DNA of 55,888 nucleotides from Lentisphaerota bacterium (GCA_018676675.1 JABHEG010000037.1:1-55888); one strand, 5' to 3'. Shown: positions 17,253-27,570, counted from the stretch's first letter. Numbers and translations: made by a program. The notes: generated by a model from the sequence alone, not told the origin.

Positions 17253-17295
17253 ATGGGCATGTAATCGCCCCCGGCGGAGGAGATGAGTTACGTCC

Positions 17296-18591
17296 ATGAG
17301 CCACAAAGCCCCTCAGATGCCCAGTTTGCCCTGCCTCCTGGCAAATATCGGCTTGCTGGTTGTTGCCATTGGCGCAGCGTGGAAGCTGTCACGCACCGAG
17401 TCAGAGCTCATGCGGACGATGGACGTCCTGCAAAACGTCATGGTCGAGTCCGACCGCCTGGATGCGCAACGCGGAGATCTCGGACGGAAAGTGAAGAGAC
17501 TGCAGCGAGTTATCGGGAAGCTCAACGAGGAGCGCGTCTCTGATGAGATCTTGACCGAAACGCTCTGGCGACGGCTGAGCCAGCCCGGCGAAGGGCCAAG
17601 CGACAGCCACACATACAATTCTGGAGTCCTGCTTGAGGCCGCGCGCAACGGAGATGAGAACTTGGAGAAACTGCTCCGAACCGTGATGAGCGAAGCGGGT
17701 GTCAAAACGACCCTCGAACAACATGAATCGGATCCCCTGTGCTGGTTGTCCGCGGCCTCGCTGACCAACGCCCCCGAACAGGCAGAGCGCTATTTGCAGG
17801 AAGCGACCAAACGCTTCCCCGAGTGTCCGGTCGTCCTCGCACGCCGCATCGAGGCCGACCTCCGCGGAGGCAGCGCCGACGCAGCAACTCAAAAACGGAT
17901 AGGAGATCTGCAGCGTCAGGACCCAAACAATGGGTTGGGAGACTGCTACGCCGCCGCCCTCTACTTCAACATGGAAGACACGCAGGGCGCACTCGATTCC
18001 CTCGCCGAAGCAGGGCGGAAGACGCGTCTCGCCGATCATCACATCGATGCGCTCCTGACCCGGCAGACTTTCCTTCAGAATCAGGGATGTACCGACGCTG
18101 CAGCCTTGGGGCTTTCGGCATTCACCGTTCCGTTACCCCACCTTGGCCTGCTCCGCCAGACGGCGGGGAAAGCCCTGAAGCAGTCTCAGGCAATGGGGGC
18201 AGAAGGAGATGTTGAGGGAGCGCTCGCGGTGGCTGAAGACGTCGCCCGCCTGGGTCGCAATCTGTCCGCCTCGGGCCGCTCACTCGTGCATGACCTTGTG
18301 GGAGCCCGTCTCCAGAGAGATGCCCTGCAGGAGCAGCGGAAACTGCAGACCGCCCAGGGAAACGTTCGTGGTGCGAAGGAGACAGACCTGCGGACGGAAG
18401 CCCTGGACGCCCACACTACCGAACTGAGCCTCATGGCCAAAGCCTTCCCCGAGGCCTTGCAGCGCATGTCCGAGACCGATCTCGCGACCTATCTGGACGA
18501 CCTCATCGTCAACGGCGAGTTCGCCGCTCTCCAGCGTCTGCCATCAGTCGCAGAAGCGCTGAAAAACGGGCTGACCAAGCCCAAGCCGTAG
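17296..18591 (+). CDS. Membrane-anchored coiled-coil/helical-repeat protein of unknown function
   Basis: A 431-residue protein. Residues 11-29 form one transmembrane helix (LPCLLANIGLLVVAIGAAW), followed by a predicted coiled coil (about 30-85, TESELMRTMDVLQNVMVESD onward) and a long alpha-helical region with TPR-like pairs (for example APEQAERYLQEATKRFPE and DTQGALDSLAEAGRKTR). There is no enzymatic motif. The body is most likely periplasmic, giving an inner-membrane-anchored scaffold. GGAGGAG lies about 15 nt upstream, rather far, but no better in-frame start exists. It is convergent with the GH32-like gene. I do not recognise the family; a role in organising the secreted enzymes is a guess. 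Confidence 0.65.
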   Translation: MSHKAPQMPSLPCLLANIGLLVVAIGAAWKLSRTESELMRTMDVLQNVMVESDRLDAQRGDLGRKVKRLQRVIGKLNEERVSDEILTETLWRRLSQPGEGPSDSHTYNSGVLLEAARNGDENLEKLLRTVMSEAGVKTTLEQHESDPLCWLSAASLTNAPEQAERYLQEATKRFPECPVVLARRIEADLRGGSADAATQKRIGDLQRQDPNNGLGDCYAAALYFNMEDTQGALDSLAEAGRKTRLADHHIDALLTRQTFLQNQGCTDAAALGLSAFTVPLPHLGLLRQTAGKALKQSQAMGAEGDVEGALAVAEDVARLGRNLSASGRSLVHDLVGARLQRDALQEQRKLQTAQGNVRGAKETDLRTEALDAHTTELSLMAKAFPEALQRMSETDLATYLDDLIVNGEFAALQRLPSVAEALKNGLTKPKP

Positions 18592-18639
18592 GGCTGGGAT
18601 GCCGACAGTGTGTTCCGGGAACGCTCCCTCTTCCCCCGC

Positions 18640-20184
18640 TCACTCCACAAACTGAAACGCGTAAACGTCCGCGTTGGCCAGGAGTATGCGCAACTGAATC
18701 GTCTGGCTCGCAAGCGCCCCAACGTCATCACGCCCACGCCAACTTACCCGATGGTGCGTCGAGTCACCGTAGATTGGGTCGCACGCTTCGTACTCATACC
18801 CCGGAATGACCGCACCCTCTTCGTCGAGCAGCTCGACACAGCACTCCCCGGTCGCAGCCGCGACGATATTGAGCTCCAGATGGCTCCCGGCAAACGTCAG
18901 AGGAACCGTCGTCACGTCTCCCCCCGGGACACCAGCGGAAAGCGAAACGAAACCATCCAGCCGCTGGACCGCCCGGCAGATAGCTCCCTTGTGATGCAGT
19001 TCCGGGGTTCCGGCATACTGCCCATGCGTGACATCATAGCCGCAGTAGTAGTGGTGTATCTCATCTCCCGTACGCACCAGCCCGGCGAAGACGAACATCA
19101 TCTTGCTGTCGGGTGCGCCCTCAGGCCCAAGTGCGATGTAGGGTCTGCGTGACGGGCGAGACCAGCCCACCCCGTCCCGACTGACCGCCAGATGGGCCTC
19201 AAGAAGTCCATCGTTGGTGAACCGCCCTCCACGGTTGGGCTCGGGAAAATGCCGGTAAAAGCTCGGGAACATAACGTATGCGTTGTCTGCCCAGGGGTAC
19301 TCGACCACAACGGGCGTGTAGACATCACACTCGTCAGGATCATCCTCATCCACCGCCAGCACAGTCTGGATCTCCTTGCGTGGAACGGGAGGGTGATCCT
19401 TGCCCCAGAGGCGGTGTGGCGGGTGATCGCCGGCGAAGGGCCACGGAGCTTTCAGGTCGTCGATCTCAACCCGCCCCACCCGCCGTCCCGGATCCCAGAG
19501 CCTCAGGTAAGCCACCCACTTCCCCAGGCGACGGTCGTAACGGACCTGATTCTGGGTGTCAGGCACGAAAGGAAACACCCGCGTTGGGTGAAGCCGGTAA
19601 TGGATCCCATCCGCGGAAAAACGCAGGAAGAGTCCTCCCTCCTGCGAATCCCCCCAACCTTCGGGAGACAGGAGGACGAATCGCTCTTCGGGAGGGCCTG
19701 AGGGATTGAGGCTCACCGTGTCTCCCATCGCCGGCACCAAATTATTCGCCTTGTTGCCGCCGCGCTCGACTACCCCCAGAATCGGCTTCTCCCACGTCAC
19801 ACCGTCAGGGGAACGGGCCAGTGCGAGACCTCGGCGGCCTTTGCCGTCGACCCGGCGCTCAAACGCCCAGTACCACATCATGAAGGCCCCGTCCACTTCG
19901 GCTACAGAACCATACAACCCCACTCGCCCTGCTTCAGAAGGAAGTTCCGGCAGTATGACCGGACCCATTTTCCGCGGCGGATGCATCACAAACGCGACGT
20001 CCCGCTTCTCCTGGATGAAGGCGTCATCAAGGAACAGCTGCTTACGTGTCCCGATATCCAAGACTGGTCCTCCCACCGCGAATGAAGAGAGCACAGAAAC
20101 AGCGGTCCAGAGCGCAACTCGATGCCTGAAGAAACGTTGAGCGTGAGGCCCGCAAGTCCTGCTGCTCGTCGAAAGACGGATCAT
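18640..20184 (-). CDS. Secreted GH32/GH43-superfamily-like beta-propeller protein
   Basis: A 514-residue exported protein with a basic N-terminus and a hydrophobic signal (ALWTAVSVLSSFAVGG). Repeats typical of five-bladed propeller glycosidases follow: KQLFLDDAFIQEKRDV, FMMWYWAFER with LALARSPDGVTWEKP, VVVEYPWADNAYVMFPSFYR and LEAHLAVSRDGVGWSRP. This layout is common in Planctomycetota and Lentisphaerota proteins annotated as GH32-like, most without tested activity. The C-terminal ~110 residues form a beta-sandwich (GGDVTTVPLTFAGSHLELN). The start has only a weak GAGAGAAG. It lies 38 bp after the GH39-like gene and is probably the last gene of a three-gene operon. Confidence 0.72.
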   Translation of the reverse strand: MIRLSTSSRTCGPHAQRFFRHRVALWTAVSVLSSFAVGGPVLDIGTRKQLFLDDAFIQEKRDVAFVMHPPRKMGPVILPELPSEAGRVGLYGSVAEVDGAFMMWYWAFERRVDGKGRRGLALARSPDGVTWEKPILGVVERGGNKANNLVPAMGDTVSLNPSGPPEERFVLLSPEGWGDSQEGGLFLRFSADGIHYRLHPTRVFPFVPDTQNQVRYDRRLGKWVAYLRLWDPGRRVGRVEIDDLKAPWPFAGDHPPHRLWGKDHPPVPRKEIQTVLAVDEDDPDECDVYTPVVVEYPWADNAYVMFPSFYRHFPEPNRGGRFTNDGLLEAHLAVSRDGVGWSRPSRRPYIALGPEGAPDSKMMFVFAGLVRTGDEIHHYYCGYDVTHGQYAGTPELHHKGAICRAVQRLDGFVSLSAGVPGGDVTTVPLTFAGSHLELNIVAAATGECCVELLDEEGAVIPGYEYEACDPIYGDSTHHRVSWRGRDDVGALASQTIQLRILLANADVYAFQFVE

Positions 20185-20222
20185 CGTGTCTTCTCTCTCA
20201 CATGGCCTCAGACGAACTCGAG

Positions 20223-23200
20223 TCAGTTGGAGTGAACGCCCGTGATCGCGACAATCACCGGAATGGGACGCTTCTTAGCAGAAATGATCTCTATGCGTTC
20301 CAGGACGGCTTGGGCGCCCTTGGGGTGCTGGACGTCGTAGCTGACGTGGTAGAGACGCACATTCTCACGGATCTTGTTGGGCCCTTCCCAGGCTACCTTC
20401 GCCGCGGGAACGTTGCCCTGCCACCACCAGTCCGCGACGTTCTTCTGCATCTCGACGACCACTTCCTCCGTGACCCCGTCCGCGAAATGCAGGACGTAGC
20501 TGAATCCTGGCCCGGATCGCGATCCCCAGGTAACTGTGTGCAGGAAGTGCAGCGTGCTGAGACGACCGTTCACCGGGACGTTGACACGCTCCGGGAACGG
20601 GGAGTCGCCCTGGACACCCCCACTGAGCACCAGACACGACGCGCCGTTGTTCTCCTCAGCATCCATGATCCGGAAGGGAACGCCGTTGATGAGCCACTCG
20701 CCGGTCGGCAGGAAGCGCATGTCGTTCTCCCCTTCGTCCGTCCATCCTCCCTCACCGTCACCAGGCGTCTCATCCGCAAAAGACCGGTTTGCTACCTTGC
20801 TCAAGTCGACAGCTTTGAAGCCAATCCAGTCGGAACGCTTGGCCGGGCCCGCATTCTCGCCCCCGAACGTCCCCTTGATGGCTGTGAGGCTGGCGGCTGA
20901 GAAATGCACCTGCACTTCGGCCGCTGCAAAGGCAGTCACCAGTTCCTCCGCTTTCATCTCCGGGGCAAGCAAGAAGTAGCTCTGCCAGGTGATGGGCAGT
21001 CGAGTTGTGGGACCATCGCCGGGCAGCGGCATGGGATTGTCGAAGACATCGCGGACCTCGAAACGATTGGCAGGAAGTGAAAGCTCAACCGATGCCCAGT
21101 CGCCCTTGAGAAACATGGGGCCCCACGGCATAACGATCAGCCGTTCACGAGCCTTGAAGAGGAACGCATGAAGGTCGTTCCCCAGGCTGATATCCTGCAC
21201 ATACTCCGCCTCTTCGAGATACTTGGCCAGCGCGGCCTGAGTCGCCAGGAAGCCAAGAGGCGTCTCATCGTACTCTCCGGTATGCGACGTGTACTCCACG
21301 CCTCCGTGAAAAATGTGGAAGGAATAAGGAACATCCTCTGCTTTGTGGACGGCCAGGACTTTTCCGTAAGTCTGGGCCTGTTCGATGGGGTCACTGGGCG
21401 ACTCACCAGGATGGTAACGCACGTACCGGGTGTGGCTTGGGTGCGTGTACATGGAAGATGGGGGCGTGACCGTCGTCTCTGAGTTGATGAGTGGTACGAC
21501 ACGGCCGTGCTCCGCCATTACCCCGCGAATCTCCCGCATCCACTTGCGCACACTCAGCGCCACGCCGCTGCCAACCCAGGGCCCCCAATGGTACAGGTGC
21601 GAGGAGACGGCATCCTGGTAGTCGAGCGACCCCAGCGCAAACGTCCGACGATACCATCCATATCCCATACTTCCCGGCGGACCGCAGGTTCCCACAACCG
21701 TGCAACCGGGGTCGACTTCCTTGAGCGTCTCGTACGTCTCCTTCATCAGGCGAACCCACTTCTCCGGGCACTCCCGGTACTGGTAGTACGGCTCATTCGT
21801 CACCTCCCAGTAACGAATCCGTCCCTTGAAATGCTGGGCCATCGGCCTTACGTAGTCCTCGATCCAGGCCTTCATGTACGCATCAAAATCCCCTGCTTTC
21901 CACAGCTCATTGAGCCACTTCGCCTTCCAGCCTTCGCTGATCGAGTGGCACGCCCAGAAGTCGAATTTCTCGTGGTATTCACACCCGCGCTCGATCCGGT
22001 CGAACGTGTACTTACCCCGTTCAGGGACAACGTAGCCGGCCTGTGTATCGCCAATCGCGCAGTGGCATCTATTCCACTTGAGCCCAATCCGCTTAGCCAG
22101 CGTCCCGATGTAATCGCCTCCCGCAAGGGCAGCCCCGAATACGGAATCAGGGCGCAATCCCGTCTCGGGAATCGACGGCAGTACCGTGAAAATGAGCTCA
22201 CGCGTACGCGTCAGTGGGCCACAACGGTAGGTCATCTCCAGTCGGTAAGCGCCATTGGTGGGCGTCGCCACCGTGAAAGGCTGAGCGCAGAAACGTTGTC
22301 CTCCGGTCTCAAAGGCAAGAGACGTCTCACCCGCTGTCCGCCCCCACATGTCGATCAGCCGAATGTCCGCCGACACCTTCCGGGAGACGGTGTGAGGGCT
22401 CATGTACTTGAGCCGAACCCGCAGTGGCTGGCCGGTCATGACATATCGTGACGCACGTTCAGGGACGATCGTGAAACCATCCTCGATGACGTCGGGCAGA
22501 AGCGTAGCCAGGATTCCGCGCTCCGTGCGAGCCGCGTCCGAAGAAATGTCAGGGTATCGGTCCTCAGGCCGGGCTGAATACCGGAACACCCCTCGCCAGA
22601 CCTGTCCAGCCTTCAATCGAGGAACAGCGACGAAACGGTACCTCCCCCCTCGACTGCGGAAATCCTGGAGCTGCCAATCCCCATGCCCCCCGGCTCCGCA
22701 CTGGATCTCCGTGAACGACTCACTGGGGCCGTTGATGAGGCAGTAGGTAGCGCCAAGCTCAGGTTCTTCCTTGGCAGCGACCATCGACTGATTGGTCGCG
22801 CGATAAGAAATGGATGGTCCGGCCAACTCAGACGCCGCCAGGTAGACACCGACCTCCCCCTTGGTGTCCTTCTTGGCCGTCACCGTCCACATGAGCCACA
22901 TCTCACCGGGGGAAGCCACAACCTGCTTCACGATCGTGCTGACCGGGGAATCCCACCGGACCGTCGTCTGCCGTGTGTCGCCCTGAACCGTCTCCCTGCA
23001 CTCTGGATCGCTCCTGCCGGGAAGTGTCGTGTAGTCGTTCCGGATGACCAGCGCGTCACCGCGTTTCGCAGAAACCACACCGGAAGCACTGACCACTGTG
23101 CTGCAGCCGCCCTGCCCCTTCCGCTGCTCGGAAGCGGGCTCAAGAGGAAGAACACGGAAGGTCGGATCGATGGCGGGAATGAGCCATCCCTCCGGTGGTG

Positions 23201-24041
23201 GCGGAACAGACGTCTGATGCGCTGCCTCCTGGACAGCTGGCGGGCGCTTGTCAGTCACTCGGAGGCGCCACGTGTAGTCGATGGTGTTACCGGCCTTGGT
23301 GTCGAAGTTCGTCACCACACGATAGCATCCCGGGTGTTGGTCGCTCTTGCGGAAATCCTGGAAGTGAATCCCGAAGGCGCCTGGAAAGCCTGTGCCGTCG
23401 AATCTGAGGTCGAATTCCACGTCCTGAGAACGGGCGGTCAAGCGGCTGAATCCGCTGTAGCTTGAGCGCGCCTTCTGAGGCGGGAGAGGAAGCCGAGCCG
23501 TCTTGGTTGAGCCGTCGGCAAGGACGACCTCCAGGTCAGCCCCTTCACCGGCCATCCACACACGTTCGTCGAGATAGAAACCGATCTCGCCAAAGCCAAC
23601 GTTGGGCTCGATCTTGGCTTGGTACCGGATAGAAAGCTCCCCGCCTTCGGTCGCAGTCAACGTTACCGTTCCCTCACCGGCCAATCCCTTCGCACGTCTG
23701 GTCTTGCGGTCTCGAACATGGCGCTTGTTCTTCCACACCATGCGGACCCCGTCCGGCAGCTGTTCGTGTTCGAAGCTGAGATGGCCATCCTCGTCACGCC
23801 GGAAGTTGAACCCTTCGATGTACTTCCCCGAAACAGGCTTCACCGCGGTATAAAGGTAGATCCCACGGATCAGATGCTCCCCGTTCAGCAGAACGCTGCC
23901 CGGGGACCGGTCAGTGTAATAGAGTCGGAACGGTCCCACAGACGTTCGTTTGAGCGTCGCTTCCTGAGCGTCCACAGCACCGCTCGAACACACACAAGCC
24001 ACAAAGCCAAGAACAACGACCGAGTCCCGCCAACGCAACAT
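20223..24041 (-). CDS. Large secreted clan-A (GH39/GH5-like) glycoside hydrolase
   Basis: A 1272-residue exported enzyme. After a signal peptide (VVVLGFVACVCSSGAVDA) come about 600 residues of beta-rich domains, then a (beta/alpha)8 barrel from about residue 630. The acid/base is probably Glu750 in YWEVTNEPYY, a clan-A NEP motif, and the nucleophile candidate is Glu855 in PLINSETTV. A beta-sandwich and a carbohydrate-binding-like C-terminus follow (SRSGPGFSYVLHFADG). The start at 24041 is chosen because GGAGG lies 6 nt upstream. It follows the preceding minus-strand gene by 25 bp. The specificity cannot be inferred; GH39-like enzymes include xylosidases, iduronidases and others. Confidence 0.75.
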   Translation of the reverse strand: MLRWRDSVVVLGFVACVCSSGAVDAQEATLKRTSVGPFRLYYTDRSPGSVLLNGEHLIRGIYLYTAVKPVSGKYIEGFNFRRDEDGHLSFEHEQLPDGVRMVWKNKRHVRDRKTRRAKGLAGEGTVTLTATEGGELSIRYQAKIEPNVGFGEIGFYLDERVWMAGEGADLEVVLADGSTKTARLPLPPQKARSSYSGFSRLTARSQDVEFDLRFDGTGFPGAFGIHFQDFRKSDQHPGCYRVVTNFDTKAGNTIDYTWRLRVTDKRPPAVQEAAHQTSVPPPPEGWLIPAIDPTFRVLPLEPASEQRKGQGGCSTVVSASGVVSAKRGDALVIRNDYTTLPGRSDPECRETVQGDTRQTTVRWDSPVSTIVKQVVASPGEMWLMWTVTAKKDTKGEVGVYLAASELAGPSISYRATNQSMVAAKEEPELGATYCLINGPSESFTEIQCGAGGHGDWQLQDFRSRGGRYRFVAVPRLKAGQVWRGVFRYSARPEDRYPDISSDAARTERGILATLLPDVIEDGFTIVPERASRYVMTGQPLRVRLKYMSPHTVSRKVSADIRLIDMWGRTAGETSLAFETGGQRFCAQPFTVATPTNGAYRLEMTYRCGPLTRTRELIFTVLPSIPETGLRPDSVFGAALAGGDYIGTLAKRIGLKWNRCHCAIGDTQAGYVVPERGKYTFDRIERGCEYHEKFDFWACHSISEGWKAKWLNELWKAGDFDAYMKAWIEDYVRPMAQHFKGRIRYWEVTNEPYYQYRECPEKWVRLMKETYETLKEVDPGCTVVGTCGPPGSMGYGWYRRTFALGSLDYQDAVSSHLYHWGPWVGSGVALSVRKWMREIRGVMAEHGRVVPLINSETTVTPPSSMYTHPSHTRYVRYHPGESPSDPIEQAQTYGKVLAVHKAEDVPYSFHIFHGGVEYTSHTGEYDETPLGFLATQAALAKYLEEAEYVQDISLGNDLHAFLFKARERLIVMPWGPMFLKGDWASVELSLPANRFEVRDVFDNPMPLPGDGPTTRLPITWQSYFLLAPEMKAEELVTAFAAAEVQVHFSAASLTAIKGTFGGENAGPAKRSDWIGFKAVDLSKVANRSFADETPGDGEGGWTDEGENDMRFLPTGEWLINGVPFRIMDAEENNGASCLVLSGGVQGDSPFPERVNVPVNGRLSTLHFLHTVTWGSRSGPGFSYVLHFADGVTEEVVVEMQKNVADWWWQGNVPAAKVAWEGPNKIRENVRLYHVSYDVQHPKGAQAVLERIEIISAKKRPIPVIVAITGVHSN

Positions 24042-24066
24042 CACTGACCTCCTCTGGACCTGGGAA

Positions 24067-27000
24067 CTACTGGGAAAGTCTCTCCACGTCTTCCGGGCTC
24101 AGAGCGCGCCGGTAGAGACGGACCTCGTCAAGCACACCTTTGTACGGCCATGTCTTCCCGCCAAGATAGAGCGGCCGTCCAGGAACGTTGAGCGTCCCCT
24201 TGAATGGGGCAGGCAGCGGGGCAGTGCTGTCGGCCTGGCCACCGAAGTAATAGGTGACTTCGCGAGTGGCTCGGTTGACCGAAATTGCCAAGTGCTGCCA
24301 CATGTCGAGCGCGAGCGTCCCGACGGATTCGGTGGTGCCCGGGTGACCATTGGAGTCCCCCATCTCCAGCTGGACGCGCCCGTCAGCGAGCAAGTCCACG
24401 TTCCACCACGTCTCCGGGTACGCGGTCTTCTCCATCAGCCGGCGGTAGTGCTTGGGTGACTCAAAACTGAACGGTTTCAACCAACAGCTGAACGCAAAGC
24501 TGCCGTCCCCAAAGTGCACGCCGCCGCTGTCGTGCACCACCGCGCTTCCTCCACGAGTACCGCCGTCAAAGCGAAGGGCTCCCCCACGCCTTCCCGCGAC
24601 GCGTTCCGCGAGAGCCTGCCCGTGGCAACCACCGCCGGAGGCATCAAATGCAACTCTCCCCGAAGTCTCGTCCAGCGGCCAGTATGCGCTCAATCCCGGC
24701 TCAGGGGAGACAGGGACAGGAGGAATAGAGCGGTCAAGGCGAAGGTGTGTGACATCCTCAGGAAGGGACTCGCCCTGCGTCACCTTGCCGATCCGGAGAT
24801 TGTCCACGTGAAACACGGCGTTGGTGGCCTCCATGCCAATGATCCCGACCCACCCACAACGCCAGAACCCCTTGTCCGGCTGTTCCAGCCCGTCAAAACA
24901 TCGCGGCGTGGAATCCGGCAAATCCACGGTTACGGAGTACGGCTGGCCGCGCGCTCCCAAAGGGCAAGCGATCGTGATGCGGAACCATGTTTCTATCGGC
25001 AGAGCCATCAGGGGTCTGTCGCTCGCACGCAGACTAAGCCCCGAACTCGCCGACAGGCGAACCAGAGGCCCCACAGGGAATCTCCGGGCATTCTCAGCCT
25101 CCCGCATCTCCACCACCGCTGTGGCTCCCTTCCCCAGACGTACATCCAACGCCACATAGCCCAGACCAGTGGTCAATCCCCTGGGACGCAGGGCCAGGTA
25201 GGGAAGAAATGGCTGCGGGGCTGTCTCCACATCGGTGAATCTCAGTGATTGAGCGCCACGGGCAGCTTCAGTCATATCCACCCCAATGGATGTTCCTCCC
25301 TTGGCATTGACGCGCCCAAGCGAAGTGGAGAGAGCTACCCCCGGCTCGACGTCCTCGAAATCCTCCTCAATAACCCGGGCCGCCACCACAGGCCTCGGGA
25401 ACGCTTCAGTTTGCGCCAACAGACCAAGCCGGTCGGGGCTATCCCCCGCTATCACTACAGCTGCATGAACACTGAATCGATCCAATGTCAGTTCGAGCAC
25501 CCCATCCTGCCACGTGTGCCTGACTTGCGTCCCATCGGGAAAAGCGGTCGCCGCAAGAGGGGGGGACGACCACGCAAGGCGAACCGTGACCCCATCACGC
25601 GCCGGCTCATCGTCGATGTCATTCCGCAGCGGAGCCTCAACCGGGCGCCCCCGGACACGCGAGGCGAGATCGGTGACGTGGACAACTGTGTCGAGCCCTT
25701 TGCGGCGACAGGAAATAGCCAGGTGCATCCCATCAGCCCCCGTCCCCGGTGTGCACTGCGGCCCCAAGTCCAGGCAGTTCATGAGCCAGGCGGCAAAAGC
25801 AGTTTCGTCGGGATAGGCAACCGTCTGACATCCAACGTACGCAATGCGACCATCCTCAACGTTTCGTACGGTCAACGCCGGAGCCCCGTCGTCAAACTCC
25901 GCCAGAACCGTGGCAGAAGCCGGCTGGCACACGTGTTCGGCGGAGACCGGCAGCATGTCGTCTCCATTAGTCGCCAGTTGGCGCACAGAATACTCCCCGC
26001 GTACGAGACGTACCCCGAGAAGATCCCGGACCCCAGGCAGGTCAGCCAGTCCCGTGCCAAACACCACAAGGGTGCCGCCGGCCCGGACGAAACGGTCGAG
26101 AGCAGCCCTGGTGGCCTCCGCAATCAGGTGCTGATTGGCGATCAGCACAACCCGGTAGTGGCCCAGCTGGTCTCTCAGGAGCTCCTCGTTGGGCATATCC
26201 ACACCGTAGCCCGCATCCTGCAGGGCAAGGGCCAGATTCTCAGAGCTGGCCGTGTCGTAACTGCCCACGACGCCGGCCAGTTTCTCGCGCTCCCAGGACG
26301 TCTCGCTGACGAGAACTGCCACGGGATTGGCACTCGCCGTCCTGCCAAGAGCTCCCTTTCGCCCCTGCGCAAAGTCTGCACAGTGACGCGCGCGTTCCTG
26401 GACCGCCTTCTCCACAATCCTGGACCCCGGGGCCCAAAGAAACCAGGCACCGCCGGCCCCAAAGGTCAACGCCCCCATCTGCTCGATGCGACGCAGGGAG
26501 ACCGGTTGCGTGTCGCCGTGCTTGACACTCATGATGTTGTGCATGATGTCAGTCGGGACTCGAGTCTCCGGAGACAGCTGCATGGCTGACAGGCGCGTCA
26601 TGCGCAAAGCCAACCCGTGGCTCAAGTCCCCGCTGATGGTATCGACGAAGCCGGGGACGCTCCGCGGGTCCTTGGTCCGGAATCGCCAGGAGTGGTTGCT
26701 GGTGTACATGCAGTCATCATGGGCACCGTGGATTGCTTTGGCCATAAGGCGACGATAGTCATCGAGACGCTCCTGCTCGAACGCCAGCCAATCGGGCCAA
26801 TCGTCACTGTCACTGTTCTGAGGGGGTGCATCCTGCCCAGTCTTCGCCTGCCACGCCGCGCAGCAGGACGGGCAGTAGCAGGTGGCTGTTCTGGCGTGGT
26901 CACCGTCAATCCAGACGCCGCTCGGCTTGTGGCGCTCCACGAACTCCGTCAGCATGGGGATGAAGATCTGTTCCAGCGTGCCCTTCCCATCGGGCGAGGG

Positions 27001-27438
27001 TCGGACGCACGCATCCAGGCGCCCGCGAATGCCCTTCCCTTTGCCATGCGCGTTCCGCTGACTCCAGTTCGGATTCGTCTCATACAAGTGGAGTCCGCGC
27101 GTGTTGATGTAGACGCAGAAGCGCTTGCCGCAGTTGTCAGCGACCTGGCTCCACGTATCGAGCGTATCCCAGTCCCCCAACTCAGGATGCCGCATGATCT
27201 CGGTCTGATAGGTCGTGGTCCCTCCATTGCCCATGGCCGAGACCTGGATCAGACCCACGTCAATCCCGCGGACCATCTCGGTCAACTCCTCCACACTGCA
27301 TCCCTTGCCCACCAACCCCGAGTGGTTGTCAATGTGCAGATTGACGATGGACTCCCAGTACCAATCGCTGCGCTGCGCCTCAGAAGTCATCGCCACCACT
27401 CCCACCAGTAGTGCACATAGTGCTCTCGATCGCGTCAC
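24067..27438 (-). CDS. Large secreted glycoside-hydrolase-like protein with GATase-like and C-terminal LamG domains
   Basis: A 1123-residue exported protein. The signal peptide (ALCALLVGVVAMTSEA) leads into a TIM-barrel-like region at about 25-340 (CVYINTRGLHLYETNPNW, GVWIDGDHAR) resembling hypothetical glycosyl hydrolase 6, GH29 or GH42 relatives; CYCPSC gives a CxCxxC motif like the zinc site of GH42 enzymes. A beta-galactosidase-trimerisation/GATase-like domain follows (YRVVLIANQHLIAEATRAAL, GGTLVVFGTG). The last ~180 residues are LamG-type (LSAYWPLDETSGRVAF, FSCWLKPF, WQHLAISVN). The GTG start at 27438 has GGAG 8 nt upstream and a sigma70-like promoter in front; an ATG at 27498 lies upstream of that promoter's likely start site. 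It is the first gene of the operon 27438-18640. Confidence 0.72.
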   Translation of the reverse strand: MTRSRALCALLVGVVAMTSEAQRSDWYWESIVNLHIDNHSGLVGKGCSVEELTEMVRGIDVGLIQVSAMGNGGTTTYQTEIMRHPELGDWDTLDTWSQVADNCGKRFCVYINTRGLHLYETNPNWSQRNAHGKGKGIRGRLDACVRPSPDGKGTLEQIFIPMLTEFVERHKPSGVWIDGDHARTATCYCPSCCAAWQAKTGQDAPPQNSDSDDWPDWLAFEQERLDDYRRLMAKAIHGAHDDCMYTSNHSWRFRTKDPRSVPGFVDTISGDLSHGLALRMTRLSAMQLSPETRVPTDIMHNIMSVKHGDTQPVSLRRIEQMGALTFGAGGAWFLWAPGSRIVEKAVQERARHCADFAQGRKGALGRTASANPVAVLVSETSWEREKLAGVVGSYDTASSENLALALQDAGYGVDMPNEELLRDQLGHYRVVLIANQHLIAEATRAALDRFVRAGGTLVVFGTGLADLPGVRDLLGVRLVRGEYSVRQLATNGDDMLPVSAEHVCQPASATVLAEFDDGAPALTVRNVEDGRIAYVGCQTVAYPDETAFAAWLMNCLDLGPQCTPGTGADGMHLAISCRRKGLDTVVHVTDLASRVRGRPVEAPLRNDIDDEPARDGVTVRLAWSSPPLAATAFPDGTQVRHTWQDGVLELTLDRFSVHAAVVIAGDSPDRLGLLAQTEAFPRPVVAARVIEEDFEDVEPGVALSTSLGRVNAKGGTSIGVDMTEAARGAQSLRFTDVETAPQPFLPYLALRPRGLTTGLGYVALDVRLGKGATAVVEMREAENARRFPVGPLVRLSASSGLSLRASDRPLMALPIETWFRITIACPLGARGQPYSVTVDLPDSTPRCFDGLEQPDKGFWRCGWVGIIGMEATNAVFHVDNLRIGKVTQGESLPEDVTHLRLDRSIPPVPVSPEPGLSAYWPLDETSGRVAFDASGGGCHGQALAERVAGRRGGALRFDGGTRGGSAVVHDSGGVHFGDGSFAFSCWLKPFSFESPKHYRRLMEKTAYPETWWNVDLLADGRVQLEMGDSNGHPGTTESVGTLALDMWQHLAISVNRATREVTYYFGGQADSTAPLPAPFKGTLNVPGRPLYLGGKTWPYKGVLDEVRLYRRALSPEDVERLSQ

Positions 27439-27482
27439 GACGTAGTCTCCACTGGACCATACCACATAGGAAGATCGGCTAT

Positions 27483-27511
27483 AGCATAGGGACAGCAACG
27501 GTACAGATCAA
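27483..27511 (-). promoter_or_regulatory. Sigma70-like promoter
   Basis: On the minus strand TTGATC (27506-27511) and TATGCT (27483-27488) are spaced 17 bp. The -10 lies 45 bp upstream of the GTG start at 27438, so it would drive the three-gene operon down to 18640. Confidence 0.5.
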
Positions 27512-27570
27512 TCCGAACCGGTTGCCGGTGTGCTGACATACCAAAGGAGAATGTCGCCAGGATGGTGCCT

